A stretch of DNA of 64,000 nucleotides. It comes from Diphasiastrum complanatum (Eukaryota > Streptophyta > Lycopodiopsida > Lycopodiales > Lycopodiaceae). The notes beneath the pieces were generated by a model, which saw nothing but the letters and a program-made list of their open reading frames with translations, did no database searches and was not told the DNA's origin. The first letter of the stretch is position 1. Each line of letters starts with the position of its first letter. This document shows positions 1 through 13,942 of this stretch, piece by piece. The position numbers and the translations under genes are program-made. Location of the stretch: assembly GCA_029204225.1 (NCBI GenBank), contig CM055108.1:9672528-9736527 (forward strand), in the 5' to 3' direction.

Positions 1-755
1 CCTGTGGTGAGCCAGTCAAGTAGTCACAAAGTCATGAGCTAGCTCTGGAGCTCGAGTCATGGCCTAGTAAGGAAAGCAGGTTGATTCGGCCACCGGGACG
101 GCTCCCGGGACCCATGTCCGGGAGCCAGACTGATTCTGCCAGGCTTGCCGGGCTTAATCAGCAAAATAAAAACTAAGTCCTAAAAAGCGTGCTTTACCAG
201 AAAGCACTATGTTTCAAACCAGAGGGGGTGCGCCGAATCACAGCAGAACTATAGGGGGAGTCCGGCAGACAGAAACTTGGGCAGCTCAACCAGCGCCAGG
301 AATCCAGTTGCCAGGTCTCAGCTCCCTCTACCAGCACGAGCCAGGCACAATGCCCAACACGTGTTGGTGGCCCCGAGACCGGTCAGTCTATGTATGAATG
401 TAACCTCTTCCAAATCTAATAAAGTTGATCCTTGGGGATGATTACCATTTCGGATTCGCCTCCGGGACTGGTCCAAGTGGAAGGACCCTTACTACAACCT
501 TTTTGCGTCGCTGGCGCCTAAGGGTCCCTGTCATCGACATGGGGCTTGCCGCTATGCCAATTGGTCAGTTTGGCGACCACTATGCCTTGGGTTTCATGTG
601 TGGCTTGTCTTTGCCTTTGGTTACCTTTTGGGGACGGATTCTGAGTTGGCTTTCGGGTTGGTTGGGATTCCAGTTTTCTTAAGTCTGAATGGTTAATCTT
701 GTTACGTTTCTGAGTTATGTAAGTGCATGATGGATGAATGTTAGACTTAAGCGCG
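1..755. other. Unresolved GC-richer DNA, possibly old LTR sequence
   Basis: No coding sequence is convincing here. The stretch is richer in G and C than most of the window and has purine runs near 222-265. A possible polyadenylation context (AATAAAG) lies near 419. It lies on the outer side of the putative 3' LTR of the gypsy relic, so it may be LTR or flanking repeat DNA. The open frames at 209-397 and 425-682 show no recognisable protein feature and I do not call them genes. Confidence 0.3.
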
Positions 756-1298
756 TGTTGGGGAAACCGCTCAAGTCCCAGCGCCCTTTGAGGCGCCGGC
801 GCAACAACTAAGAGCAAGAAAAGTACAAAGCATTCAAGATAACATATCCATAGAAAACTAAAAACACAAGGATCTCCATAGAATCTCAATAGAAATGAAA
901 GGAAGAGTACAAATCAATGGAAATTGAGCATGGATTCATGTAGATAGGGCATGAGACCTAGCAATGGAAATCCCTATGGCTCACATTCACAAGGAGGAAG
1001 CAAGAAGCTCTCACTTGTAAATGAGCCAAAAGATCCCAAAATTGATGTCTCTTGCCTAGTTATAGACAGTGCTCTCACTTAACTAAACTTAACTATCTTG
1101 AGGGATAGTTAGCCCTTGTTAAGTGTTATTTAGACTACCTTGGGCCCTTATTGGCCTATTATCCTTATTAATTACTTTGAAGGGCCTAAAGAGAGAACCG
1201 CCTTGTTCTTAAGGCTAATAGCTCCTTTTGGGCCTACAAAGCTTACAATGGATATTCTAATGCTTTGGTACGTACTGATGTATTCAAAGTACAAGACA
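756..1298 (-). repeat. Putative 3' LTR of the Ty3/gypsy relic
   Basis: On the minus strand a purine tract (AAGTAGGGGGAG, 1299-1310) directly precedes TGTCTTGT, the arrangement expected at a polypurine tract/3' LTR junction. Just before it is the phrase encoding the end of a chromovirus polyprotein. The outer end is inferred from a TGTTGGGG start at 756 and is uncertain, because no matching 5' LTR survives in the window. Confidence 0.4.
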
Positions 1299-1402
1299 CT
1301 CCCCCTACTTAAACATTTTTGTCCTCAAAAATGAAGACATTAGCTTATTTACTCTAGTGATACAATCAGGTATTATCAAGGGTGAATGACATTTCCAATA
1401 GC

Positions 1403-1714
1403 TTATGGTAATAGTCGTGGGCAATTTTGAATAAATGAGTTGTTGACCCAAGAACTGTCTTCATCATAAAGGTTCTTCCAATGAATTAGATATTCTTTAA
1501 TTATCTTCCCATTTTGCAATACCTTGTCCCGATATCCAACAATTTTAGCTGGTTCTAGAACCATATTACCCTCATGATCCAACGGTGGTAGAGTGGCAGT
1601 TGCAATTGAGTGTTCTCCCAAACTCCTCTTTAGGAGAGATACATGGAACACACGATGCATATGGGTCATTGATGGTAGATCTAGTTTGTAATTCAACTCC
1701 CCGATCTTCTTCAC
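1403..1714 (-). pseudogene. Gypsy integrase C-terminus with chromodomain
   Basis: The 103-residue frame begins in the integrase C-terminal segment, with the typical HRVFHVSLLK phrase at about residues 21-30. It then enters a chromodomain-like stretch (about residues 55-90) containing EYLIHWKNL and a following acidic-SSW segment. Chromodomains in chromoviruses bind modified histone tails and bias integration towards heterochromatin. It is an isolated open piece of the broken pol and is not an independent gene. Confidence 0.8.
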
Positions 1715-1846
1715 AATCTTGAAAGGCCCATAAAATCTTGGAGCTAACTTTTTGCTTTGAGTTGTCTTCAGCTTAGTGTATCTATAAGGTTGTACCTTAA
1801 ATTTACAAAATCCCCTTCAACAAAATCATGAAAAGTCCTTTTTTGA

Positions 1847-2404
1847 TCAGCATATTGCTTCATTCGTATCTGTGGCTTTAATATGCTCCCGATTGACTCT
1901 CAAAATATCAAATATGTGATGAACCTGGTCCAAAACTGCTGGAACTACAACCTCTGACAAATCCACACTAATGGGTTGTAATGTTTCATGGACATATAAT
2001 GGAAAGAAAGGTGTCATACTGATTGACACATGTGGAGTGCTATTATAACAAAATTCAACGAGGTACAACCAATCGACCCACTTTGTCTGGTGATCCAAAA
2101 CAAAATGTCGCAAATAACACTCCAACCACTGGTTGACCCTTTTCGTTTGCCCGTCAGTTTCTGGATAAAATGATGTACTTAAGCACAATTTAGTGCCCAA
2201 CTTATCCATTAAGACCTTCCAAAAAGTGGAAATAAACTTGCCATCTCTATTGCTCACTCTCTCCTTCGGTATTCCATGTAACTTGAAGACATTCTTCAAG
2301 AATATTTGGGCTATTTGAGTTGCACTATCAGTAGTTTTATAAGGTAAGAAATGTGCATACTTCATGCCGATCCACCACCACATAGCTATCATCATATCCC
2401 CCAT
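1847..2404 (-). pseudogene. Gypsy integrase core fragment
   Basis: The frame carries the second half of a Ty3/gypsy integrase core. It includes a HGIPKERVSNRDGKF segment with the second catalytic Asp, then STSFYPETDGQTKRVNQ with the Gln-Thr-(Lys/Glu) signature at the third catalytic position. The usual Glu in the DGQTERVN phrase is Lys here, so this copy would be catalytically dead even without its frame breaks. The first catalytic Asp region is degraded. Confidence 0.85.
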
Positions 2405-2532
2405 TCGTTGTTGGCAAGGAAGGTATAAAATCCATGCTAATACTTGTCCAACATTGTAGAAATAGATAGCGGATGCAATAAACCTAGTTGCTTGACATGT
2501 TCCACCTTATTCGCTTGACAAGGAATAAATTC

Positions 2533-2976
2533 CTACACATATGTGTATATAGCTTTCTTCATACCAGCGCATTTGAATAGCTCTCGGATGTTTTGATATG
2601 TCTTTAACATTCCACTATGCCCAGCACTTGGAGATGAGTATAATACTTGCGCAATGAACTTGGATTTAGTAGCAAGCACAACTCTAGAATTGTCATACAA
2701 CAATATTTGTCCTTGCTTCTTATAACCGGGATGAACAGCTGAATTAGAGTCTTGAAATTCCTCCCAAATCTCTTGTAAATCTGGATCCTCCATATACTCT
2801 GCTTGAGTGTCTCTTATCCAATCTGCACTTAATGCAATTATTGCGAAGATTGTGCCGAATCTCAAATTTGACCACAACATTTTGTGCTCCTCCATTAAGG
2901 GATGATCCAAAATTTCATTTTGATGTTCCGCCAAGTATGCCGCATATTTCTCTGTAGATTTCGAAGATGCATTCAT
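2533..2976 (-). pseudogene. Gypsy RNase H/integrase zinc-binding fragment
   Basis: The C-terminal third resembles the integrase H2C2 zinc-binding domain: AGHSGMLKTYQNIRELF followed by a GMKKAIYTYV stretch. The frame stops before the CxxC pair. The N-terminal two thirds correspond to the poorly conserved linker after RNase H, where Ty3/gypsy proteins usually carry the DYLSR motif; that motif is not preserved. RNase H itself is only recognisable as scraps at about 3000-3150. Confidence 0.7.
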
Positions 2977-3151
2977 CTGTCAAGAACATATTCTTGATAG
3001 CGCATCTGCAACTACATTGTCCTTCCCTTTAAGATATTCAATGTTAAAATCATAGGATTGAACCTATGACAACCATCTTTTTTGCTTATCATTTAATTGT
3101 GTTTGGCTCAAGAAGTATTTCAAACTATGATGGTCACTTTTAATCAAGAAT

Positions 3152-4027
3152 TTAGAACCATATTAATAGTGTCACCATTTCTTGAGGGCATGCACAATTG
3201 AACATCTCCTTATCATGAGTAGGATATGATGCTTCCCCGCTGACATCCACTATAACCATGAAGTGTAAGCTAAAGTTGGGTTGCACTAATAAAGGAGCCG
3301 TTACCAACGATTCCTTAAGAGCTTCGAAAGCCAACTGAGTTCCTTCATTGCATTCAAAATTATCCTTTCTCAAAAGATGGGTGAGCGGTGCTAGAACTTT
3401 TGAGATGTCCTGGATAAATATTCTATAATAGAATGCTAAACTCAGGAATCCTCTCAATTCTCTAATGTTGTCAGGTGATTTCCAATTCTTGATTGCCTCA
3501 ATCTTCTTCTGGTCCACCTTGATTCTTTCCTTGGACACAATGTGCCCCAAGTATTCCACCTCATCTCAAGCAAATTCACATTTGGTAACCTTTGCAAACA
3601 ACTTGTATTCTTGAAGAATACTTAAAACTGTATCCAAATATTTCACATGTTCTTCCATGTTTCTACTATATATCAGGATGTCATCAAAGAATACCAAAAC
3701 AAATAAATAAAGATAAGGTTCAAAAATACGATTCATAAGATCTTGAAAAGTGGCAGGAACATTAGCTAATCCGAAAGGCATAACTTTTATTTAATAATGT
3801 CCCCTATCAGTTCGGAAAGCTGTTTTATGCTGATTCTCTTCTTTGACCTTAATTTGAAGGTATTCTGAACATAGATCTATTTTCGAAAAGATGTTGGCTC
3901 CCTTTAAAGCATCCAACAAATCATCCACCCTAGGAATTGGATATCTGTTTTTGATGATCACTTTGTTAAGAGCTCGATAATCAATACACATCCTGAACAT
4001 TCCATCCTTCTTCTTAACCAGCAACAT
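3152..4027 (-). pseudogene. Gypsy reverse transcriptase fragments
   Basis: Three consecutive minus-strand frames make up an RT domain. 4027-3791 has [17 protein letters not shown] and [11 protein letters not shown]. 3781-3566 has [17 protein letters not shown] and the catalytic FFDDILIYS box. 3559-3152 has YLGHIVS and the thumb/connection region. The FFDD form is normal for gypsy elements, where copia has YVDD. The breaks between frames are single stops or shifts, so this is decay of one protein. Confidence 0.9.
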
Positions 4028-4399
4028 GGGAGAGGCAAAAGGTGATTTACTTCGAACAATAAATTCTTGTGAGAGTAACTCCTACACCTGTTTATGGACT
4101 TCTTCTTTTTCAGCCCTTGATAGTCTGTAAGGTGGTAAATTGACCAGTTTAGTTTCCGATTCCAATTCAATGGGATGGTCATAAATCGAGTAGGAGGTTC
4201 ACCTTTGGGTAACTGATCAGCAAACACATCGGAAAATTTACCCAAGATCTTCCGAATCTTTGGATCATTCACACTTTGTTTTACCTTGGACAATGCTTTT
4301 GTTTTGACTTCTTTGACTTGTCCCTCAACTTCTTCGATCCTGAGCACAAACATTTCCACATTCGATCTAGACAGCCTTTGAGCCTTCTCCACAAAAATC

Positions 4400-4800
4400 A
4401 GCTGCAAAGTTGAAGATTGTTGAGTAGATTAAACGTTGTGTAGTTTTCCTTGTCTAAAGCTCATCACTCCTTGATCGAAGTTGATTGTCACATTCCCCAA
4501 GGTCTTACTCCATTCCACTCCTAGTATAACATCAATTGGGCCCAGCTCCACAATATGGAAACTTGTTTTGAGAGTATAATCCTAGATTTGCAAATTAACC
4601 ACTAGGGTGATGTTATTATAAGGAATGAATACTCCATTGGCAATCTGTACTCTCATCATATCAAAATGATCAAAGATACTAAACCGCAGTTTCATAATGA
4701 CTTACTATTAAAGAAATTATGCATACTACCACTATCTATTAAGCAGAACACTGTCCTTCCATTATGAATGCTTGCACATGGAAGGTTTTGCTAGATGTTT
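4400..4800 (-). pseudogene. Gypsy aspartic protease remnant
   Basis: On the minus strand the active-site phrase VFCLIDSGSMHNFF lies around 4710-4750 (DSGS codons at 4725-4736). About 230 bases further on, at about 4500-4540, is a stretch reading PIDVILGVEWSKTLG, the second conserved protease segment of plant gypsy elements. Stops separate the two. This fixes the domain order protease-RT-RNase H-integrase for the relic. Confidence 0.7.
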
Positions 4801-6413
4801 GCGGGGAAAAGGGCCTCTTTTTCAAGTTATTTTCGATGAAAAATCATCGTCGCGAGCTATTACGCTGACGCGGAACTGTTAAAAAATGACGCGTAAATGG
4901 CCCATAATGGCCGGTTGCACTGCTATTAAAATACTGATCATTTGCTAATTTACGTTGTATGAAAATTCCATTTATGCGGCCTATGCCCCTAGCTTTCGGG
5001 TTTGTCGGGACTAGGAGGTGCCAAGTATTTTCGTAATACAGTTTTAATAATTAAAAACTTGGCCGTGAGCCCATAAAAACTGAAACTGTAAATAGAGCCC
5101 AACTTGACTTTGAAATTGCAAGTTGAGGCCAAGTTAGGTGTTAAGAACGAATTTGGGCCAGTGCCCTATTTTTAGAGACAGTTTTTGAAAAGTCATAAGG
5201 AGGTGTCCCATTTTTTGAAGGGGTACACCTCCAGCCCATTGAGCCCCCATGTATAACCAGGGAGGAGTGTGGGACAATACTCTCATTGTCATCTTCTTAG
5301 AAAAAGAGAGAATTTGTGTCGAGAAGTTTGGAGAGAAAGGGAAGGAGTAGAAGGTGTTTTGCTTGGTGCCTCCAATCTCTTCCACTTCCAATTTGTGCTC
5401 AATCCCATAGAAGCAAGGAGGAGGAAAGGAGAAGAGGCTGATCTGCCTAGTGCCTTCCACTCTAACTTCTTTGTTGAATCTTTGCTGCAAACTGCTTATA
5501 TTTTATTGCTATTCATTCATTGCTATTGATCTGTTGGTTGATTTATAGCATTGTGTTTATTCTTTGGATTATTGTTTGTGGATTGTGAGTTTATGCCCTT
5601 GCTGCCTCTAACACTTGGTTGTAGACTGTGAGGATTTGAAAACCTTCTAACATTGTGTTGCAAGCCTGCGAAATTGTGGAAAGTTTTGCTGTCTCATTGA
5701 ATTGACAAAGACTTGATTATGAAAGACTGAACCTTGTTTGCAATCCACTTCTAGTAATATTGTTGTTTTGTGTGTGAAGTGAATCATAAGCCTTCTTGAA
5801 ACTTGGTAATCATTGGTTTCTCACATATCTCCCAGATGGTTCCATTTCTTAGTAGGATGTTGGTGGATCTAAACTCATTCTGCCTGGTTAATCATTGGTC
5901 TATGTTTCGTTAACCAAAGAGCTATGTAAATCTATAGATAGTGAGCCACAGACCTTTTCAAATCTGCTTGTAGAAAGATGTGGCCGTTTTCTTGCTTGGA
6001 CCAGATCTATGAAGAAGCTACCCTCTATTCCCGTTAGTCCGTGAAAGGACAGCTAGAAACCTTGTGCTTGAAGATTCGTCAGAAGAGGAGCAGCCGGTCC
6101 ATTGCATTCTTGACGACCTGCTGTAGTTTAGTCCCTTTGTTGAAAAAGGCCATTCAATGGATGAGGCACCTGAGGATCCTCCTTTCTGTCTGTGGCCTGC
6201 TGCGTCTGTGAGGGCCATCGCTACTATCTAAACAGACCTGTCTTTGCTTGAAATTAACCTTATAGAGACAAGTTTTAGAAGTCGCTGATGGTTGGTTTGA
6301 ACGACTGTCTGTGCAAAAATGTAAATGCGTTGCACTGTCTCCTCCCTTGTTGAGGGCCGTGGCTCCTTTCCATAACCTGCCTGCGTGGAGAAGCTGATCT
6401 GTGCCTTATTCCC
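4801..6413. other. Unresolved non-coding region
   Basis: No supported gene. At 5140-5530 overlapping open frames occur on both strands, but neither shows protein-like composition or a known motif. The stretch 4960-5290, including a TATAA-like site near 5252, could be LTR promoter sequence of an unidentified element. No partner LTR was found in the window. Confidence 0.25.
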
Positions 6414-6465
6414 TACGCTACCCTGGTATTCATTTCACTTACGCTACCCTGGTATTCATTTCACT
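6414..6465. repeat. Two perfect tandem copies of a 26-base unit
   Basis: The 26-base unit starting TACGCTACCCTGG is present at 6414-6439 and again, without change, at 6440-6465. It is a simple recent tandem duplication at the edge of the C-rich region. Confidence 0.9.
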
Positions 6466-7340
6466 TCCTGTAACCAAACATTCCCTTCACTTCTACTCCT
6501 ATCAACGACCCTGTGGCCAGCGGATTGGCCTGCGGCAACCATCCCTACCTCCGCCCTGTCTCCCGCTGGGAAGAACCCTGCCCTGCGATCTGATATCCTC
6601 CTGCCTTGTCCACGGCCCGGCCTGCGTGCCATCAGATCGGCCTCCTGCCTTCTGAATCTGCGGCCCTGCGACCTCTTTGCTAACCTTTTTGCGATCTCCC
6701 TGCCCACTCCCTCCTCGCTGCTTGCGACCCAGTTCGCGCCCTCTTGCCATCATCTGACCCTGTGGCTCCCTTCTCCATTTGTGCCCCAGCCCTACCTGCG
6801 GAATCGTTCACCTGACCTGACCCCCTGCAACATATCCCTTTGATTTGTTCCCTGCCCTGCGGCCCATTACCCATAGTCTATGGGCCACCTCATCTCCTAC
6901 TTATGTGGAAAGATCCACCTTGTGGCCCTTTCCTGAGGAACCATTGTGGACGGGGTCTGAATGTCCTTTCTCAGCAATGCCCTAATCTACCTCGGAAAAG
7001 CCTCCCAATCACGATCTGAAGTGGCTGTGGAAAGGTTCTTTAGGAGGCCACTGATCTCTGACTCCGCCTTGACTATGGCTATCGGGTGCTTCATGCTGCT
7101 CCGCAGATCTGGCTACCAAACAGTAGGTGACCTGTCCAATCTATTTGGAATACTTCAATGTGCCCAAATGTATTAGGGAAGTGCTTTGTATTTTGAGGCT
7201 TATACTTATAGTGTGAAGTGTAACGGAAGGTATTGTCTTTGGAAACATGCTTACCTTTCTTGACGATATTATCTTTAGTTTTCTGTCAACCCTGAACGGA
7301 AACTTTTTAAGACTCCTTAAGGCCTAAGAGCTGCAGTTTT
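6466..7340. other. C-rich, CCTGC-repeating non-coding stretch
   Basis: From about 6480 to 6860 the plus strand is markedly pyrimidine- and C-rich, with many CCTGC/CCCTGCG phrases. This produces overlapping open frames on both strands (for example 6385-6843 plus and 6456-6753 minus). The predicted products are low-complexity and frame-independent, so I do not call a gene. The rest to 7340 shows nothing recognisable. Confidence 0.4.
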
Positions 7341-9027
7341 GTCAATCGCTTGCAAGCGATGAGGTGTGTCTCATTCCATTTCCTTCTCTTGATTTGATTT
7401 GATCACCAAGACAAAAGAAATTTATCACAAAAATAAGATCCAAGCACCCCTATTGGATTCAACAAATACCAATGATTCTTTCTATTGAGAGTTGGAATGG
7501 ATTTGAAAAGATTTGACACCAAGATTTTCCTTTTCTCTTGACTAGTTCGCTCAACTTTTGAGATTTTTGAACAAAAGACAAGTTTTGTTTCAAACACATG
7601 AAAATAAACCGTAATCACTTCTTTTGGACTCACTCTTGACCCAAATACTCTACCCTTTTAGATTTGGATTGAATTTGATTTGGTTTGACAACAAACTATA
7701 CCACAAATTTTCACAAAATATGGATCTACACTAGATCACATAAACTTGACATGTACACTTGATTTAAACACACAAGACAAATCAAATCTCCACTTTTTGA
7801 ATCCTCTTTTCCCCAAAGAATCTCACTCTTGAGATTAGGAATGGACATGAAATGGTTTGATAACAATTTATGTCAAGAATTTTTTACCAAGCTTAAAAAT
7901 TTGACATTTAGAGATTCACAAAGATCCCAACCATGTATGAACACTCAAATGTGGACTCCTCATTGTTCTAGACACCCAATGGGATCACAAATTGTCCCTC
8001 ACACTCTCACAAATAAAGTTGAATAGAACTTATTTGAGTTTCATATATACAATGTCAAAAAAATTTGCTCAAAAAATTGAATTCATTCACACCTATTGGA
8101 CGCCACCATGTACCAATGACTCAACCACTTTAGAGTTGGAATGAAATTCAAATTTTCAGAAATATGGTGCTTCTCTCTCACTAGGATATGTTCTTACGAA
8201 CAACTAATTCCACTTAGCAAGATTTGATCACCATGAATAAGACAGTTTTTCCACCAAAGTCAAGAATTGAGTTACAAGTTCTTGCTCTCTACAAAGGAAG
8301 AATCTCTTGAAACTTTTGGATCAACCACAACACATATGCCTCACTCACCTTTATGACTTTAATTCAAGCCAAAAACACACTCACATACTTGAGTAGGGGT
8401 GAACAATGTGACTTGGATCTCAAATTTTTCTCCTAGAACTTGCCAACAATTCCTATCACCTTGTATTGGTAGATTTTGCCTTTATGAGTGTTTGTGCTCT
8501 GGAACTTCACTGAGATTTCACTTGGAGGACTGATCCAAGGGTGACTTCTAGCACTTAGATGCTTCTAGTCTCAACCCTTTCACTCTTGAACACATCTAGA
8601 ATGAAGGTACAATGGATTTCAATCTCTCTCCTTGCAAATCACTCCCTAGTTTATGGTTTTTGGCAATCTTTCTCTCTCAACTTTAATGCACACTCAAAGC
8701 ATCTGAGAATTTGCTTAAATGTATTGTAATCAAGCTTTAAATAAGCTATATGATTGATCTAAACCAAGAACAAATAATTGGAATAGAATCAATGCAAGTG
8801 AAAGCTTGAAAAATGCACTAAAATTGACTAGTTTTGGATGTATGTGGAAAATAGTATACCAAAGTGAAAATAGATGCTCAGAATAGGTACTGTATGGCCA
8901 CGTGTGTGTGGAGGAGGGTACACCTACATCCCATCAATTCAAACTCGCCACCTCAAGATTATCTAGTTTCCAAGAACTTGCTAATTTTGGTGTAGTTTAG
9001 ATCAATGCCATAAATGCTCTTGTTCTT

Positions 9028-9040
9028 GGTTCTGATACCA
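9028..9040 (-). other. Primer-binding site, initiator-Met tRNA
   Basis: The minus strand reads TGGTATCAGAACC immediately inside the LTR. This matches the TGGTATCAGAGC primer site used by the other copia elements in the window except for one late base, as expected for a plant initiator-Met tRNA primer. Confidence 0.8.
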
Positions 9041-9860
9041 TGTCAAATTTCAGAGAATTAAAGACCAAGAATGGATCCAAATCAGATCCACAAGAGTGAT
9101 TGGGTGTTAGATTCAATTGATCTACCAATCTACACAAGATTAGAGCCCATTAGATCAATTCTACATCAACAAATCTCACAAGAACAATCAATTATGATCA
9201 AAACTATGGCAAGAAGGTTTCACACGTGTGAAAAAATGTTCCTGTACTGCTTGCCAGTAGAGAAGAAAGTACATACAAGTTAAAGCAATAGAATCAAGAA
9301 ATCACAAGACTAGCATCCAAAAACTCAAGATATGTCTCCAAAACCAAGATTTTACTTCCATGTTTATTATGGCCTAATGTGGCTCTATATATACACAAAA
9401 GGGAACTCAAGCTGATGCTAACACAATTGATTTGGCATCTGTGAGAGTGCCTAGTCATCAATTGATCCACCATTCATCATCAATATGGCACATGGTCCAT
9501 GATTCCTAGCTTATAGCCACCTCCCTTGATTTTAGGCAATTTTTCTAATTTATAGGGACTTGCACAAATATCTATTACAAGTGGGATCTAGCCTACTACT
9601 GATGTTTTCACACATGTGAGCAGTCCTACACGTGTGTGAGACCACTCGTACCCATGTAATATAGCATTTTCTACCACTAGAATGGAGCCAAGTGGCATAA
9701 TACTACTAAACTAGTTTTTGGCCAATTTAACCACTAGTTTCCAAATTAAATGAGATGTACAACCTATATGATCTATCTAAATGACTTAGGCATAGATTTC
9801 ACACTTGGGAACAGGCTCCACACATGGCTTGTGGCTTTTCCCAACCATGCTAGAGTCGAT
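9041..9860 (-). repeat. 5' LTR of the family-A relic
   Basis: Starts (plus coordinates) with TGTCAAATTT and shares a long series of short blocks with the reverse complement of the LTR at 35644-36467. Shared blocks include the TATATATAC promoter-like site near 9388-9396 and CACACGTGTG palindromes. The outer end near 9860 is approximate because similarity fades there. Confidence 0.65.
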
Positions 9861-10560
9861 ACATGCACCTTTCAAAGTATCTTGTTCCATTGTCTTGTCA
9901 TTGTTTCGATAGTGGACAAAGCTTGAAGGCATGCCTTACGTGCATGTTGCTTGTACATTATTGAAGGTTCTCATTTAGGGTTGTTGATGAACCTTGTAGG
10001 TTGACCTTATAGCTTCTTGTTGTTGATTTTCCTTTGTGACAAGATATCTCACTCTTCAACATTGATGTGTTGTGCCTTGTGTGCTTAAAAGTAACTATGT
10101 ATAAATCTTGTCCATGGTGTGCTAGTTTTGGGGGCAAATGCTTGGTTAGGATGCAACAAATAAAAGAATCAATTATATAGCCATTAAGAGGAGAAGAAGA
10201 AAATGTTGGAGAACACATAACAAGAATGAAAGACATGAACAAACAGTTAGTTGTGATAGATAGTTAATATTTGGTATGCATCAATTTCAACTATCTTCTT
10301 TATTTGAAGAGATTATAACAAGTTTGAACTAATCTCTTGGAAAAACACATTTTGCATGTAATAATCAACAAATATACTTTTATAAGAAGAGCAAAGAATG
10401 ATAACATTTCCAAGAAAATATCTAGAGAGAGCATTTTTTGCTTAAATAAAATCAAAGAACAATAGCAAACAAGAAAAACATGGAAAAGTCAAGGGACACA
10501 AGATAAATGTATCTTCAACAAAAAACAAAATCTACCTTTTAAAATTGTGAAAATTTTGAT
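9861..10560. other. AT-rich spacer, no feature seen
   Basis: No coding, LTR or RNA feature is recognisable. The minus-strand frame at 9958-10242 has no protein signature. Confidence 0.4.
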
Positions 10561-10564
10561 CATT

Positions 10565-11150
10565 TTTACAAAAAATCTAATAATAAAAATTATACATATA
10601 TAGATTCAGATGAGTATCTTAAATTTGAGAGTGACATATCTGATGCTATAGATAGAATTGGAGTTCCATTTTGTTTTAGATTGTAGGAACTTGATTTCAG
10701 TATAAATTATAGAGTTATTGATTGTTTGGACCTGAAAAAAAAACAGACTTCTATCAAAGATCCTGTGATAGAGTCTGGAGTCACACTCTTGCAATTTGAC
10801 ATTGCAAGGGATTCATCGAGTGAAGTTTTGGTGCTCAATAATTTTTTCCTCCAGGCAATTAAAGAGAAGAACAACACTTTGTCACAATGTCTGTTTAGTG
10901 GATGCACAACAAATACAAAATACCTGCTTGTGCCATATCACTGTAAGTAAGTCAATTTAAATGCTTCTTGTTGTTTATAACTTTATCATTGGCATTATCA
11001 TTAGGAATATTTCTCAAAACTCTCTATTTTATTTTGTAGTTTGCACTGGAGTTTAGACCTGATCTCTAATTGAATGAGAGATCAACACTCTAGAGGTAAA
11101 TTTTGTCCTTTTTATCAACATTTTGATATCAACAATCTAATGTGTTAGAC
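10565..11150 (+). pseudogene. 5'-middle piece of an H3-ULP gene copy
   Basis: This aligns with 61960-62660 of the large element at the right end. It contains the linker/protease N-terminal region ('YLKFE-D-SDAID-IG-PFCF' pattern), a GT-AG intron beginning at about 10947 (GTAAGTAAG) and ending at about 11039, and the start of the next exon (CTGGAGTTTAGACCTGATC). Most of that exon, including catalytic positions, is deleted. The match ends in intron 2. A TAG inside the first exon at about 10684 breaks the frame. The histone-like part is absent, because this piece begins downstream of it. Confidence 0.75.
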
Positions 11151-11280
11151 ATACCTTGATGATTATTACTAATGTGAAGATGCATGGCTATGGAGAGTTG
11201 GTCGAAATTTCATATTTATTCATGCTTTGGCCCATAAATCATGTCATTGATAAATATTTTATTTTCTTTCTTCTTCTTCT

Positions 11281-13569
<2,289 letters not shown>

Positions 13570-13942
13570 CAAGAAAGGAACAGACAAAAATAATCAAGCA
13601 AAACAAAAGGATTAATGCTCAAATTTGAAATCTACATAACGTAGCTCAAATAAACTGAAAAATAAAAATATATTACAACAAACTTTGAAAGTTGCGTCGA
13701 GCATCATAGATGTATCCCATTGGTTTTCTCTTCCCGATGTCAATATCTGAAGTTAAATTTTTTTTTAACTATGCTGGTTAGTATAATGAAATTCGTTAAC
13801 TAGACTAGTTACAGTTATAGAAATATAGTATGCACAGTAACTGCGACTACTGTGACATTCTCATGACATTAATTGTGATATGAAAAATTGAATTTAGTAT
13901 CATATCAGAGAGATTTTTGGCACCTAAGCTTTGAAAATAACA

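Larger units (their letters stand above)
1299..4800 (-). mobile_element. Degenerate Ty3/gypsy chromovirus pol region
   Basis: Read on the minus strand from 4800 to 1299, the domains come in Ty3/gypsy order: aspartic protease, reverse transcriptase, RNase H remnant, integrase zinc-binding region, integrase core and chromodomain. Gag and the 5' LTR are missing; the sequence changes character at about 4800. Frames are broken by many stops and shifts, so the element is dead. The chromodomain places it among plant chromoviruses; the clade cannot be assigned by eye. Confidence 0.88.
7370..9860 (-). mobile_element. Relic of non-autonomous copia-type family A
   Basis: On the minus strand this holds an LTR (about 9860-9041), a primer-binding site and an untranslated leader (about 9027-7370). 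All three resemble the left end of the element at 35644-38100. The leader carries the same diverged internal modules, in which a 'caa/ctctcaagagtgagat' phrase is followed by a 'tccaatagg' phrase. The coding part and the other LTR are missing, so the copy is truncated at about 7370. Similarity to 35644-38100 is clear but well diverged, so this copy is older. Confidence 0.75.

Noticed and set aside
5134-5529. Possible genes on both strands (118 and 86 codons)
   Set aside because: Mutually overlapping, low-complexity, and no domain or homology visible within the window.
6385-6874. Proline/leucine-rich gene in the C-rich patch
   Set aside because: Long frames occur in several frames on both strands because stops are rare in C-rich DNA. 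There is no motif and no conserved start.
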